DNA of 64,000 nt from Rhodopseudomonas palustris (GCF_003591005.1 NZ_QYYD01000024.1:20007-84006), one strand, 5' to 3'. Positions 17,994 to 27,679 are shown, counted from the first letter of the stretch. A program made the numbers and translations. The notes: a model not told the origin generated them from the sequence alone.

Positions 17994-20353
17994 GCTGCGC
18001 CTCGCGCGACGAAGCCGGCTTCCAATCCGACGGCGTCCAGCGCCGCCAAGATCCGCGACGGCGTCACCGGGACCTCCGCCACCTCCGCGCCGAACGAGCG
18101 CAAGGCGTCATTGACCGCATTGACGATCGCGGCAGGCGGCGCGATCGCGCCACCCTCGCCCACCCCTTTGACGCCGAAACGCGTGAACGGCGATGCGGTC
18201 TGGAAATTGAGCAGGCGAATGGTCGGCACGTCGCCGCAGCCCGGAACCAGATAGTCGGCCAGCGTCGAGGCCTGGGGCTGCCCCATCTCGTCGTAGCGCA
18301 CCTCCTCGAATAGCGCGGTGCCGATGCCTTGAACGATGCCGCCCCAGATCTGGCCGTCGACGATCATCGGATTGACCTGGATGCCGCAATCATCGACGGC
18401 CACATAATCGCGTAGCTTGACGGTGGCGAAATCGCGATCGATCTCGAGCACACAGACGTGGCTCGAATAGGCGAATGCGCCGGAATCCTGCTGCGGACGA
18501 TAGCCGCCGACGACTTCGAGGCCCGCGCTGTCGATGCCTTCCGGCAGCTCCGCCGGCTTGAAGTAATAGACGCGGGCGATTTCGGCGATCGTCATCGATG
18601 CCGCGTCGGCGTGAAAGGCGCCGTCGCGGAACACCAGATCGTCCGGCGCGCGTTGCATCAGATGCGCAGCGGCGGCACGCAGCCGGACAATCAGCCGATC
18701 GCACGCATCGGCAATAGCGCCGCCGACCATCACCATGCCGCGCGACGCATAGGTGCCGGTGGAATAAGGCGTCAGCGCGGTATCGCCGTGGGTGACCTGA
18801 ATCTGATCGGTGTGGATGCCGAGAACCTGAGACGCGACCTGAGCGAACGACGTCTCCATGCCCTGCCCGTGCGACTGCACGCCGGTGCGGATATCGACGC
18901 CGCCATCGGGCGTGATACGGACCGCGGCTTGCTCGTGGCCGGGCATCAGGCGCGTATTCATCCAGGCGAGCACGGACGTACTGATGCCGGTGTGTTCCGT
19001 ATAGGTGGCGAACCCGACGCCGAGCAGCGAGCGGCCGTCGGCCAGGCGCTGCTGCTGCTCCTTGCGCAAGGCCGCGAGATCGATCGCGCCGAGCGCCGTC
19101 TCGAGGCATTTGGGGTAGTCGCCGCTGTCGTAGAGCTTTCCCGTCACCGACCGATACGGCATCAGCTCGACCGGAATTAGATTCTCGCGGCGGACCTCGT
19201 GCGGCTCGCGGTTCACCGCGCGCGCCACCGCATCGACGATCAGCTCGGTCGCGAAACAGGCGCCGGGCCGGGCCACGGCGCGATAGGCCTGGATCGGCGG
19301 CTTGTTGGTCGCGACGGTGCGCCCCGTGACCCGGTAGTTCTTGATTTGATACGGCCCCGGCAGGATGCCGGCCGCCTGGATCGCATCGAACGCGCAGGTG
19401 TGCGGCCAGATCGAATACGCACCGGCGTCCACAACAATGTCGGCGTCGAGTCCGAGCAAGCGCCCTTGCTCGTCCGCATAGGCCGTCATCGTGTAGATGT
19501 GCTCGCGCGAATTCGCTGCCGCCGTGAGATGCTCACGACGATCTTCCAGCCAGCGCACCGGGCGACGCAGTTTCATGGCGAGGAAGCCGAGGATCAGTTC
19601 CTCGGGATGCAGGATGGCCTTGTAGCCGAAGCCGCCACCGACATCGGGAGCGATCACCCGGATTCGATTCTGGTCGAGATCGAGAAATTCCGAGAGCCCT
19701 GTGCGGATCAGATGCGGCGACTGGGTCGAGGAATAGACGATCAGCTGGCTGACACGCTCGTCCCACAGCGCGACGACGCCGCGTCCCTCGATCGGCACCA
19801 TGGCCTGGCGCGCCAGCTTGAAGGTCCGCGTGACTTTGACCGGCGCCGCCTGACGGATCGGCTCGAAATCGTCGCCCTGCTGCAGACGGTGGAAGATGTT
19901 GTCCGGCAGGTCGGGATGCACCGCCGGCGCGCCGGGTTGCAGGGCCGCTTCGGCGGAGGTCAATGGATCGAGTTCGTCGAAGTCGAACATCACCCGCTCG
20001 GCGATGTCCTCGGCATCGGCGCGGTTCTTGCCCACGCACGCGGCGAGGATCTGGCCGACGAAATTGACCTTGTCCCGGGCCATCACCGGATAGGGCATTT
20101 TCTGATAGCCAGGGATCGTGGCCTCGGCGAGGATCGGACGGACCGCGTCGAGATCCGAACCGGCGAACACGCGGCTCCGGTCCGCATCCTCGATGTCCGG
20201 CGCCTTCAAGATGGCATGCGCGACGGGACTGCGGACGAAGGCGACGTCGAGCATGCGCGGGAAAACCAGATCACCGATGAAGGTGCTTTGCCCATGCAGA
20301 TGACGCTTGTCTTCCTTCCGCGGAACGCTCGCGCCAATTCCTGTGGACCCCAT
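17990..20353 (-). CDS. Molybdenum hydroxylase large subunit (CoxL/xanthine dehydrogenase family)
   Basis: Catalytic molybdopterin-cytosine-dinucleotide subunit of 787 aa. It has a VGGGFGYK pterin motif, QAYRAVARPGA where true CO dehydrogenase has AYRCSFR, and GVGEGGAI containing the catalytic Glu near the C-terminus. The substituted loop argues against CO oxidation and for hydroxylation of an aromatic N-heterocycle or aldehyde. The ATG at 20353 has a GGGAGG ribosome site. It lies 35 bp after livF in the same direction, so import and hydroxylation of one compound are probably coupled. The substrate itself is not predictable. Confidence 0.92.
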   Translation of the reverse strand: MGSTGIGASVPRKEDKRHLHGQSTFIGDLVFPRMLDVAFVRSPVAHAILKAPDIEDADRSRVFAGSDLDAVRPILAEATIPGYQKMPYPVMARDKVNFVGQILAACVGKNRADAEDIAERVMFDFDELDPLTSAEAALQPGAPAVHPDLPDNIFHRLQQGDDFEPIRQAAPVKVTRTFKLARQAMVPIEGRGVVALWDERVSQLIVYSSTQSPHLIRTGLSEFLDLDQNRIRVIAPDVGGGFGYKAILHPEELILGFLAMKLRRPVRWLEDRREHLTAAANSREHIYTMTAYADEQGRLLGLDADIVVDAGAYSIWPHTCAFDAIQAAGILPGPYQIKNYRVTGRTVATNKPPIQAYRAVARPGACFATELIVDAVARAVNREPHEVRRENLIPVELMPYRSVTGKLYDSGDYPKCLETALGAIDLAALRKEQQQRLADGRSLLGVGFATYTEHTGISTSVLAWMNTRLMPGHEQAAVRITPDGGVDIRTGVQSHGQGMETSFAQVASQVLGIHTDQIQVTHGDTALTPYSTGTYASRGMVMVGGAIADACDRLIVRLRAAAAHLMQRAPDDLVFRDGAFHADAASMTIAEIARVYYFKPAELPEGIDSAGLEVVGGYRPQQDSGAFAYSSHVCVLEIDRDFATVKLRDYVAVDDCGIQVNPMIVDGQIWGGIVQGIGTALFEEVRYDEMGQPQASTLADYLVPGCGDVPTIRLLNFQTASPFTRFGVKGVGEGGAIAPPAAIVNAVNDALRSFGAEVAEVPVTPSRILAALDAVGLEAGFVARGAA

Positions 20354-20388
20354 CTCGGACCTCCCGTATCCCCGACTTGCCGCGGGGC

Positions 20389-21102
20389 TCATCCGCCCAG
20401 ATACGCGGCTTTGATGCCTTCGTCATCCAGCAGCGCCGAGGACGACATCTGCTTGGAGACGGTGCCGCGCTCGATCACATAGGCCAGCCGGCTGTATTCG
20501 AGCGCCATGAAAGCGTTCTGTTCGACAAGCAGGATCGAAACGCCCTGCTCATTGATGCTCCGGAGTTTTTCAAACACTTCCTCGACCAGATTTGGCGCCA
20601 GCCCCAATGACGGCTCGTCGAGCAGCATCAGCTTGGGCCGGGCCATGATGGCGCGGCCGATCGCGAGCATCTGCTGCTGGCCTCCCGACAGAGACCACCC
20701 CAGCTGCTTGCGGCGCTCGGCCAGAATGGGAAACAGCTCGAAAACGCGGTCGAGATCTTCGGCAGCGGACTGACCGCGGCGGATCCACGGCGTCGTCGCC
20801 ACGCGCAGATTGTCGTAGACGCTCAAACCCGGAAACACGCCTCGGCCTTCCGGCACCATGGAGATGCCGAGCTTGGCGATTTCGGGCGTCTCCCGCCCCA
20901 AGATCTCGACGCCGTCGAACTTGATCGAGCCCTGCGCGCGCAGCAATCCCATGATGGCGCGCAGCGTCGTCGTCTTGCCGGCTCCGTTGGCGCCGATCAA
21001 CGTCACCATCTCGCCCTGGTTCACGGCAAGGTCGATGCCGTGCAGGACTTCGACGCCGTCCGCATAGGACGCGCTGACGGAATTCACCTCAAGCAAAGGC
21101 AT
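20389..21102 (-). CDS. livF: Liv-type ABC transporter ATP-binding protein (LivF)
   Basis: ATPase of 237 aa with [18 protein letters not shown] and LLDEPSLGLAP. It overlaps the end of the LivM-LivG fusion gene by 14 bp. It is the second ATPase of transport system 2 and is followed by the molybdenum hydroxylase genes. Confidence 0.93.
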   Translation of the reverse strand: MPLLEVNSVSASYADGVEVLHGIDLAVNQGEMVTLIGANGAGKTTTLRAIMGLLRAQGSIKFDGVEILGRETPEIAKLGISMVPEGRGVFPGLSVYDNLRVATTPWIRRGQSAAEDLDRVFELFPILAERRKQLGWSLSGGQQQMLAIGRAIMARPKLMLLDEPSLGLAPNLVEEVFEKLRSINEQGVSILLVEQNAFMALEYSRLAYVIERGTVSKQMSSSALLDDEGIKAAYLGG

Positions 21103-22906
21103 TCTTCACGTCCTTGGCGGCGGCACGCTTTCCCAGATAGGCGCCGATGACTTCCGGATCCCGCTGAATCTGCGCCGGGGTGCCGTCGGCGATCTTCTTG
21201 CCGAAATTCAGCACCGTGATGCTGTCGGCAATCTTCATGACGAACGGCATGTTGTGCTCGACGATCAGCACCGTCAGGCCGATCGCCTTCATCTTGCGGA
21301 CCTGCACCACCAGCCGTTCCACTTCCGTGGGGTTCATGCCTGCCGCCGGCTCGTCGAGCAGGATCATGCGCGGCCGCAGCGCCAGGGCGCGGGCGATCTC
21401 CACCATCCGCTGCTGCTCGTGCGGCAGTGCGCTGACCTGGATGTCGCGCATCGACCACAGGCCGACGAAGCGCAGCGCCGCTTCCGCCGTTGCGCGCAGT
21501 TCAGCCTCTTCTTGCGCGGCTACCGAACTGGCGATCATCACCGAAGACCAGCTCGCAGGCTTTGCGCCGCGGCAGCCAACCAGCACGTTGTCCATCACCG
21601 ACAGCGAATGAAACGACCGCAGATTCTGAAAGGTTCGCGCGATGCCCGCTTTGGCGATGTTCCAGGACGACGTCGCCGGCAGCGTCTTGCCGGCAAATCG
21701 CATCACGCCCTCCTGACGCTGGTACACGCCGGAGACAAGGTTGATGAAGGTCGACTTGCCGGCGCCGTTCGGGCCGATCAGCGCATGGATCGTCCCAGCG
21801 CGCACCTGCATCGACAGATCGTTGATCGCCACCAGGCCGCCGAACCGGCAAGTCAGGTTCTCGATCGACAGCATCACATCAGTGCTCTGCTCTGCACCGC
21901 CCCGCGGGCGCAGCAGATCGATCGCCGGATTGTCGATCGCCAACTCTTCAATCGCGCCGTTCTCGCCGAGCTGCGGCACCTTCACCGCCTTGCGGCGACG
22001 CAGGAACCCGAGAATGCCGTAAGGCAGGAACACCACCGCGAACGCCACGCCCGCGCCGTAGATGACCTGATAGTACTCCTTCGAGATCCTCAGCGCCTCG
22101 GGCAGCATGGTGATGAAGCCCGCGCCCAGAACCGGCCCGAAGGTGGTGCCCATCCCGCCGAGCAGCACCATGCTCAGCACCTGAGCCGTCACCTCGAACG
22201 TGAAGGCGTCCGGGCTGATGAAGCCGACCAGATGCGCGTAAAGCGAGCCGGCACAGCCCGCAATCACAGAGCTGATCACGAAGGCCAGGATCTTGATGCG
22301 CGTGACGTTGACGCCGGTCGTGCCGGCGGCCATTTCGGAGTCGCGCAGCGCCGCAAAGCTGCGGCCGTATTTCGATTTCTCCGTCCGGCGGGCGAGCACT
22401 AGGACGAGGCCGAGAAAGGCTAAGCCGAGATAAAAGAACCTCTGATCGTTATCGAACTGGAAGCCGAACAGCGACGGCGCCGGGATCGCCGCGATGCCGT
22501 CGCCGCCGTGGGTGACTTCCTGCCAATTGTACAGCACGATGCGGATGATTTCGCCGAACCCGAGCGTGCCAAAAGCGAGATAATGCCCCTTCAGACGCAG
22601 CGCCGGAACGCCGATGATCAGCCCGGCCAGACCGGCCATTACGCCGGCGAGCACGAAGACGGGCCAGAACATCGCGCCGGATCCGGCGTGGGTGAGAATG
22701 CCGGCGGTGTAGGCGCCGATGCCGAAGAAGCCGGCATGGCCGAGCGAGATCTGGCCGGCGTAGCCCAGCACGAAGTTCAGGCTGATGGCCAGGATGGCGT
22801 AAATGATGCCGACATTGACCAGCCGCATCAGATAATCGTTAGGAACGATAGCGGGCACAATCAGCAGCGCCGCGCAGACGCCAGGGATGAGCAGCTTACG
22901 CATCAT
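21089..22906 (-). CDS. LivM-LivG fusion: ABC permease with C-terminal ATPase
   Basis: Protein of 605 aa joining two normally separate Liv components. Residues ~1-310 are the LivM permease (LNFVLGYAGQISLGHAGFFG, FGEIIRIVLYNW). A linker of ~35 residues leads to a LivG ATPase beginning MLSIENLTCRFGGLVAINDL, with GPNGAGKST and LLDEPAAGMNP. The ATG at 22906 shares one base with the livH stop. Such fusions occur in some proteobacterial Liv systems. The other two systems in this window keep livM and livG separate, which suggests an independent origin for this one. Confidence 0.93.
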   Translation of the reverse strand: MMRKLLIPGVCAALLIVPAIVPNDYLMRLVNVGIIYAILAISLNFVLGYAGQISLGHAGFFGIGAYTAGILTHAGSGAMFWPVFVLAGVMAGLAGLIIGVPALRLKGHYLAFGTLGFGEIIRIVLYNWQEVTHGGDGIAAIPAPSLFGFQFDNDQRFFYLGLAFLGLVLVLARRTEKSKYGRSFAALRDSEMAAGTTGVNVTRIKILAFVISSVIAGCAGSLYAHLVGFISPDAFTFEVTAQVLSMVLLGGMGTTFGPVLGAGFITMLPEALRISKEYYQVIYGAGVAFAVVFLPYGILGFLRRRKAVKVPQLGENGAIEELAIDNPAIDLLRPRGGAEQSTDVMLSIENLTCRFGGLVAINDLSMQVRAGTIHALIGPNGAGKSTFINLVSGVYQRQEGVMRFAGKTLPATSSWNIAKAGIARTFQNLRSFHSLSVMDNVLVGCRGAKPASWSSVMIASSVAAQEEAELRATAEAALRFVGLWSMRDIQVSALPHEQQRMVEIARALALRPRMILLDEPAAGMNPTEVERLVVQVRKMKAIGLTVLIVEHNMPFVMKIADSITVLNFGKKIADGTPAQIQRDPEVIGAYLGKRAAAKDVKNAFA

Positions 22907-23766
22907 CAGCCGCGTTCCTTGATCGCTTCGCCGAGCAGCCCGCGCGGGAACGCCACCAGAAACACGATGAGGACGGCGATGCAGATCGCATCCTTGTAGA
23001 CCGACGAAATGTACACCGCGGTCAGGATCTCGATCAGGCCGACCGCAATTCCGCCGATCACCACACCGGGGATCGAGCCGAAGCCGCCGATCACCACCGC
23101 GATGAAAGCCTTCAGCAGGACCGCGGCTCCCATGTCGGTATCGATCAGGAAGATCGGCGCCAGCAACACGCCTGCCACGCCGGCAATGGCGCCCGACATG
23201 ATGAAGGTGATGCCGATCATCCGCCGCGGATAGATACCCAACAGCTGCGCCATCTGCGGATTTTGCGCGGTCGCGCGTAGGCGGCGGCCGAGATCGGTGT
23301 GGAAGAACAACACGTATTGGGCCAGCAGCAGAACCGCCGTCACGACAATGATGGCGACGTTCTCAGGCGACAGGACAACCGACCCGATCCTGATGGAGTC
23401 CGCCGAGGTCAGCGCAGGCACCTTCAGCGGGTTCGGTCCCCAGATGATCAGCGCCAGATTGCGCACCAGAATCGAGAACCCGATCGTGGCGATGACGAAA
23501 TAGAGGAAGGATCGATCCTTCAATGGATAGAACAGCAGCTTCTGAAACACCCAGCCGAGCAAGCCGACCGCGGCGACGGTGATGACCACGGCGAGCCAAT
23601 AAGGAATCGGCATCGCCGTGGTCGTGTAGAGCACGAAGGCTCCCAGCATGACGAACTCGCCCTGGGAGAAGTTGAGCCCCCCCGAAGCATTGTAGATGAG
23701 GACAAAGGCGAGCCCGACGAGTGCGTAGATGCACCCCATCGCCACGCCTGATGCGATAATCTGCAA
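22906..23766 (-). CDS. livH: Liv-type ABC transporter permease (LivH)
   Basis: Inner-membrane permease of 286 aa with the N-terminal signature ASGVAMGCIYALVGLAFVLI, then LNFSQGEFVMLGAF, and about eight hydrophobic helices. It pairs with the LivM half of the fusion protein. It follows the binding-protein gene by 42 bp. Confidence 0.93.
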   Translation of the reverse strand: MQIIASGVAMGCIYALVGLAFVLIYNASGGLNFSQGEFVMLGAFVLYTTTAMPIPYWLAVVITVAAVGLLGWVFQKLLFYPLKDRSFLYFVIATIGFSILVRNLALIIWGPNPLKVPALTSADSIRIGSVVLSPENVAIIVVTAVLLLAQYVLFFHTDLGRRLRATAQNPQMAQLLGIYPRRMIGITFIMSGAIAGVAGVLLAPIFLIDTDMGAAVLLKAFIAVVIGGFGSIPGVVIGGIAVGLIEILTAVYISSVYKDAICIAVLIVFLVAFPRGLLGEAIKERG

Positions 23767-23808
23767 GATCCACAGTCCGTTTCTGAGAGACCGACGAAAT
23801 TGTGCGAA

Positions 23809-24960
23809 TTACTTGCGGGCTACGACCTTGACGTCGCCGTTCGGCTGGATCTGCATGATCACCGAACTGTGCCAGAGATTGCCCTCTTCGTCCGCCTTGT
23901 AGGTACCGAGGATGCCGTCGTAGGACTTCGTGGCCATACCTTCGCGGATCGCTTCACGATCGGCGCCCTTTTCCTTCATCACAGAGATCAGCATACCGAC
24001 CGCGTCGTAATCCTGCGCGATGTACATGTCGGGCGCGAACCCGGCCTTCTTCTTGTAGGCCTCGACGAAGGTCTTCACGGCCGGACGATCGTTGATTGTC
24101 GGCAGCACGTCGGGCGCCTGGCAGTACTTGCCCGCCATGTCGGACGCGGACACGAGATCGCGCAGGAACGCCTTGCACAGGCTGGCCGAGGCGACGTAGT
24201 CCGCCTTGCTTTCGAGCTGGTTGAACTTCTTCACCACCAGGGCTTCGTCGACTGGATAACCCTGCGTGTAAACGACATCGGCATCGGCGCTCTTCATCGC
24301 CATGACCTGAGCGGTCATATCCTTGTCGGTCGGCTGATAGGACGCGACCGCGACCGGCTCGACGCCGAGCTTCTTGAGTTCCTGAGTCAGGAAGTCACGA
24401 CCGGAATAACCCCATTCGGCCATGACGTGCATGATGCCGACCTTGGTCTTCTTCAGGTCCTTGACGATGAAGTTGGCCAGCACGACCTTGTCGGCCTCGT
24501 CGTGCGAACTGTCGCGGAAGAAGTATTTGGCACCTTGCTGGGTGACGCGGCGCGTGCTCGGCCCGGCGATCAGCGGCACCTTGGCCTTCTCGGTCATCGG
24601 CATCATCGCCAGAATCTGCGTGCCGAGACCCGGGCCGATGATGGCAACCGGCTGCGACTGAAGCACCTTGTTGAGCGCATTGATGGCCGTGGTGTTCGAC
24701 GCCTGGGTGTCCTCGACGACGAGTTCGATCTCACGCCCGCCGACGCCGCCGGCCTTGTTGGCCTCGTCGACCGCCAGCGAGATCGCGTCGAGATTTGGCT
24801 TGCCGTAGGGGGCGAGCACGCCGGTCAGCGGCAGCACGACGCCGACGACGATCTTCGGCTTGGCCTGCGCGAACGCGTTCGGCGCCGCGAGAGACGATCC
24901 GACCAACGCAACCGCCGCCAGCGCGGCCAGCACGGAGAAGCGCCGACTCAGGTGTTTCAT
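23809..24960 (-). CDS. Liv-type ABC transporter substrate-binding protein
   Basis: Secreted binding protein of 383 aa. Its signal peptide ends ...NAFAQA before KPKIVVGVVLPLTGVLAPYG. It is the first gene of an operon that continues through livH, livMG, livF and the molybdenum hydroxylase to coxG, about 9 kb on one strand. A near-consensus promoter with the shared palindrome lies 113-164 bp upstream, divergent from iclR. Confidence 0.92.
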   Translation of the reverse strand: MKHLSRRFSVLAALAAVALVGSSLAAPNAFAQAKPKIVVGVVLPLTGVLAPYGKPNLDAISLAVDEANKAGGVGGREIELVVEDTQASNTTAINALNKVLQSQPVAIIGPGLGTQILAMMPMTEKAKVPLIAGPSTRRVTQQGAKYFFRDSSHDEADKVVLANFIVKDLKKTKVGIMHVMAEWGYSGRDFLTQELKKLGVEPVAVASYQPTDKDMTAQVMAMKSADADVVYTQGYPVDEALVVKKFNQLESKADYVASASLCKAFLRDLVSASDMAGKYCQAPDVLPTINDRPAVKTFVEAYKKKAGFAPDMYIAQDYDAVGMLISVMKEKGADREAIREGMATKSYDGILGTYKADEEGNLWHSSVIMQIQPNGDVKVVARK

Positions 24961-25072
24961 TTTTCAACTCCCGTTCAGTAGTGACAAGATCGCTGCTTAG
25001 TCGACGCGCACGCATGAAAGCGTTTTTGCGAGCGTATAGCGAAGCGTTTCTCAAGAAAAGAATAAAAACGTT

Positions 25073-25124
25073 GTTTCTTTCAGAGAAACAGCGTTATTAT
25101 CCTCCCGCGGCTGACCACGGTCAA
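25073..25124 (-). promoter_or_regulatory. livK/Mo-hydroxylase operon promoter with predicted IclR operator
   Basis: On the minus strand TTGACC (25124-25119), 17 bp, then GATAAT (25101-25096) form a strong sigma-70-like promoter. GTTTCT-N5-AGAAAC (25073-25089) starts at the expected +1. The half-site differs from the other copies at its sixth base, but symmetrically in both arms, so the palindrome stays perfect. Confidence 0.7.
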
Positions 25125-25339
25125 TTCGGAAACAACGTGCACATCGGCGCAAATTTTGAGCAAGAAATGCAGCACCGACGGGCGCGGCGCAGCGACGCAG
25201 GAATGGCGATCACGCGCTCGGCAGCGGCGTCGGTATGCGACCGCCGCAGCCTATGCTACGCGCTTAAACTGCACGATCCTCGGATCGGTTTTGCCCAGGT
25301 AACGACCGTTAGTGACGAACTCGAATATTGGTCCGGACG

Positions 25340-26125
25340 ATGAAAACGCCATCAGAACCAGGAAATCAGTCGCTTCTGCGCGGCCTCAGGATCCTCGAGG
25401 CTTATACGTCCGACAAACAGGCTTGGGGCGTTCGCGAACTGGGGCGGGAGCTTGAGATCAATGCCGCCACGACCTATCGGCTGATCTCCGCCCTCGCCTC
25501 GCGCGGCTACCTCGAGCAGAATCCCGAGACCCAAAAATATCATCTCGGCCCGAAGGTCGTCCAACTCGCGGCCAGCTACTCGGTCCGTAACTCGCTGATC
25601 GAAGTCGGGCTGCGCGTCTTCGCCAAGTACGAGCAGAAATTTCCCTACAATTTCTACATCGGGGTGATGAGCCATCACGAAGTGATCTATGTGGCCGTCC
25701 ACGAATCGCGCGGTCCACTGAAGATCACTACCGAACCAGGTCAGAGCGTCAGCATCTACGGTTCGGCGCTCGGCAAGCTGCTGCTCGCCAATGAGAGCGA
25801 TGAGTTCATCAAGAAACTGGTGGCCGGCAATCCGGTCAAGAAGATCACGCCGCTGACCGTCGCCGACGAAAAGGAGCTGATGCGGCAAATCCGGCAGATC
25901 CGCAAACTCGGCTACGCCATTAATCGCGGCGAGATCTATGCCGAGATCGCCTCCGTGGCGACGGCGATCCGAGGGCCCGATGGCTCGGTGATCGCCGGCG
26001 TCTCGTTGAGCTTTCCGATGCTCTATATGGAGACCGGCAAGATCGCGATCGAGGACGTCATCGAGCTGGCCTTGCAGGTCGGCGAGGAAATCTCCTCGAT
26101 GAACCGGCGCACCGTGATCCGTTAG
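25340..26125 (+). CDS. IclR-family transcriptional regulator
   Basis: Regulator of 261 aa. An N-terminal winged helix (SLLRGLRILEAYTSDKQAWG, INAATTYRLISALASRGYLE) is followed by an IclR effector domain with GSALGKLLLA and AVATAIRGPDG-type motifs (here SVATAIRGPDG). The start ATG at 25340 follows an upstream TTG at 25328. It is divergent from the livK-Mo hydroxylase operon and lies at the centre of the F420-linked genes. It is the best local candidate to bind the GTTTCA-N5-TGAAAC palindromes at five promoters. The effector is presumably the transported substrate or an intermediate. Confidence 0.92.
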   Translation: MKTPSEPGNQSLLRGLRILEAYTSDKQAWGVRELGRELEINAATTYRLISALASRGYLEQNPETQKYHLGPKVVQLAASYSVRNSLIEVGLRVFAKYEQKFPYNFYIGVMSHHEVIYVAVHESRGPLKITTEPGQSVSIYGSALGKLLLANESDEFIKKLVAGNPVKKITPLTVADEKELMRQIRQIRKLGYAINRGEIYAEIASVATAIRGPDGSVIAGVSLSFPMLYMETGKIAIEDVIELALQVGEEISSMNRRTVIR

Positions 26126-26174
26126 AGCGGTTCAGCGATTGATTGAAGCGAAGCTGTCGCCTCACCTGCGGAGT

Positions 26175-26294
26175 CGTCATCCTGAGGTGCGCGCGTAGCG
26201 CGCCGCGAAGGATGCGGCCAAGGTGTTCGCGGCTCATCCTTCGAGGCCCGCAGCGCCGCGCACAGCGCGGCACAGCGGGCACCTCAGGATGACG
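26175..26294. repeat. Intergenic inverted repeat
   Basis: CGTCATCCTGAGGTGC (26175-26190) and GCACCTCAGGATGACG (26279-26294) are perfect 16-bp inverted arms around a GC-rich, internally repetitive core. This resembles dispersed palindromic elements of the Bradyrhizobium group. It lies between the convergent iclR and M24 genes and could fold into a hairpin terminating both. Confidence 0.8.
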
Positions 26295-26349
26295 GCGGCG
26301 TTTCTATCAGAGGCAGACATGCTCTAGACCACGGTGCGCCGTCCGGTGA

Positions 26350-27546
26350 TCAAAGGATCACGAGTTCCTTCGGCGTCCCCTTGGTGAGCAGACGATTGGG
26401 CTGCCCGTCGCCGACCACGAAGGGGTTTTCGACGTGCACGGCGCCGACGCCGAATTCGTAGTACGGCGTTTCGATATTGATCACCATGCCGGCCTCGATC
26501 TCGATGTCGTTGCCGGGGGCGAGAATCGGCTGCTCATAGACCTCGGCGCCGATGCAATGGCCGACGTGATGCCGACGATAGCGGGGCTCGCCGTTGTCGC
26601 GCACCGCCTGCACCGTCAGATCGAACAGCTGGCCGCCCGTCATGCCGGGCCGCGCCCGGTCGATGCCGGCCTGCTCACCGGCCACCATGGCGCGATACAG
26701 CTCGCGCACCCGCTGCGACGGTTCGCCAAAGCTGAAGGTTCGCGCCAGGTCCGACCAGTAGCCCTGATAGGTCGCACCGACGTCGAACCAGATGGTGTCG
26801 CCGGCCGCGAGCGGCGTCCGATTTGACAGCACCTGACCGCTGACGCTGTTGCGGCCGAACTTGATCATCGTGAACTCGGCACGCCCTCCCTGCGACGCGA
26901 CCGAGCGGTTGAACTCCAGATACAGCTCCTGCTCGGTCACGCCGGCGCGGGCGATCGAGACCGCGGCCGCGATTGCCTGTTCGGTGATCAGCGCTGCTGA
27001 AGCGATGCGCCGGATTTCCTCTTCGGTCTTCACCCGGCGCACCCATGCGAACGCCGAAGCAGCAGCGACGAAATTGGTCGAGGGCAACGCCTGGCGCAGC
27101 CCGGCCTCGACGCCAATCCGCAGCCCATTCTCATCGATCCCGATCCGCTTCCCGGCAAGGCCGATGCGCTTGATCGCCGCGGCGAGCGCTGCGCCGCCGT
27201 TCGGCTCGGCGGGCTGATTGGTGAGCTGCTGCAGCCGCTGTTCGTGATCTGGGAGCGCGCCGTCGCCGTAGTTCTCACGATAGAAGGTCCCGAAGTTGAC
27301 GGCGTCGGCGATCTCGGCGGATGCGTCGAGCACCTGATCGATCTCGCCCGTCGACGACACCAAAGTGACCCGGTCGGGGGCGTCGCGGGTGATGACGGCG
27401 TAGCATTGGCCGAAATACGGATGAAGATGCAGCGAGACGCTGCGAATGCCGGTCAGATATTGCACGTTCTCGGCAGTCGCAGCGATCAGACCGTCCAGAT
27501 CGTCGTCGGCCATTCTTCGCTTCAGCCGTTCGATATTCGCAAGCAC
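26350..27546 (-). CDS. M24-family metallohydrolase (Xaa-Pro dipeptidase/creatinase-like)
   Basis: Pita-bread metalloenzyme of 398 aa. The N-terminal creatinase-like domain (MADDDLDGLIAATAENVQYL) precedes a catalytic domain with dinuclear metal ligands in IWFDVGATYQGYWSDLARTF (two Asp), HHVGHCIG (His), NIETPYY (Glu) and VHVENPF (Glu). All five ligands are present, as in peptidases and ectoine hydrolases and unlike creatinase itself, which has lost metal sites. The start is GTG at 27546 with GGAG upstream. The promoter carries the shared palindrome, so it probably cleaves a C-N bond in the same pathway. Confidence 0.88.
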   Translation of the reverse strand: MLANIERLKRRMADDDLDGLIAATAENVQYLTGIRSVSLHLHPYFGQCYAVITRDAPDRVTLVSSTGEIDQVLDASAEIADAVNFGTFYRENYGDGALPDHEQRLQQLTNQPAEPNGGAALAAAIKRIGLAGKRIGIDENGLRIGVEAGLRQALPSTNFVAAASAFAWVRRVKTEEEIRRIASAALITEQAIAAAVSIARAGVTEQELYLEFNRSVASQGGRAEFTMIKFGRNSVSGQVLSNRTPLAAGDTIWFDVGATYQGYWSDLARTFSFGEPSQRVRELYRAMVAGEQAGIDRARPGMTGGQLFDLTVQAVRDNGEPRYRRHHVGHCIGAEVYEQPILAPGNDIEIEAGMVINIETPYYEFGVGAVHVENPFVVGDGQPNRLLTKGTPKELVIL

Positions 27547-27559
27547 GTCGACGCTCCGC

Positions 27560-27618
27560 GTTTTATTAGTTGAAACAGTGGTTCAGCTTAAAGTTACATG
27601 GCGGGCCAAGACCGTCAA
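27560..27618 (-). promoter_or_regulatory. M24 gene promoter with predicted IclR operator
   Basis: On the minus strand TTGACG (27618-27613) and TAACTT (27596-27591), 16 bp apart, are followed by an operator at 27560-27576. Read on the plus strand it is GTTTTA-TTAGT-TGAAAC, one mismatch from the consensus palindrome. It starts 42 nt from the -35 box and ends 14 nt before the GTG start. Confidence 0.65.
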
Positions 27619-27679
27619 TCGCGCGGCGCGGTCTGCCGCGGATTTCCTCAACCGCTTACTCTATCGGCACGTGGTAAGC

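Noticed and set aside
17990..20353. Aerobic CO dehydrogenase
   Set aside because: The active-site loop lacks the Cys of AYRCSFR, and the gene order with a Liv importer does not fit a cox cluster.
25046..25060. Second IclR-type palindrome near the livK promoter (GTTTCTCAAGAAAAG)
   Set aside because: The spacing between half-sites is 2 bp instead of 5 and the right arm has a mismatch.
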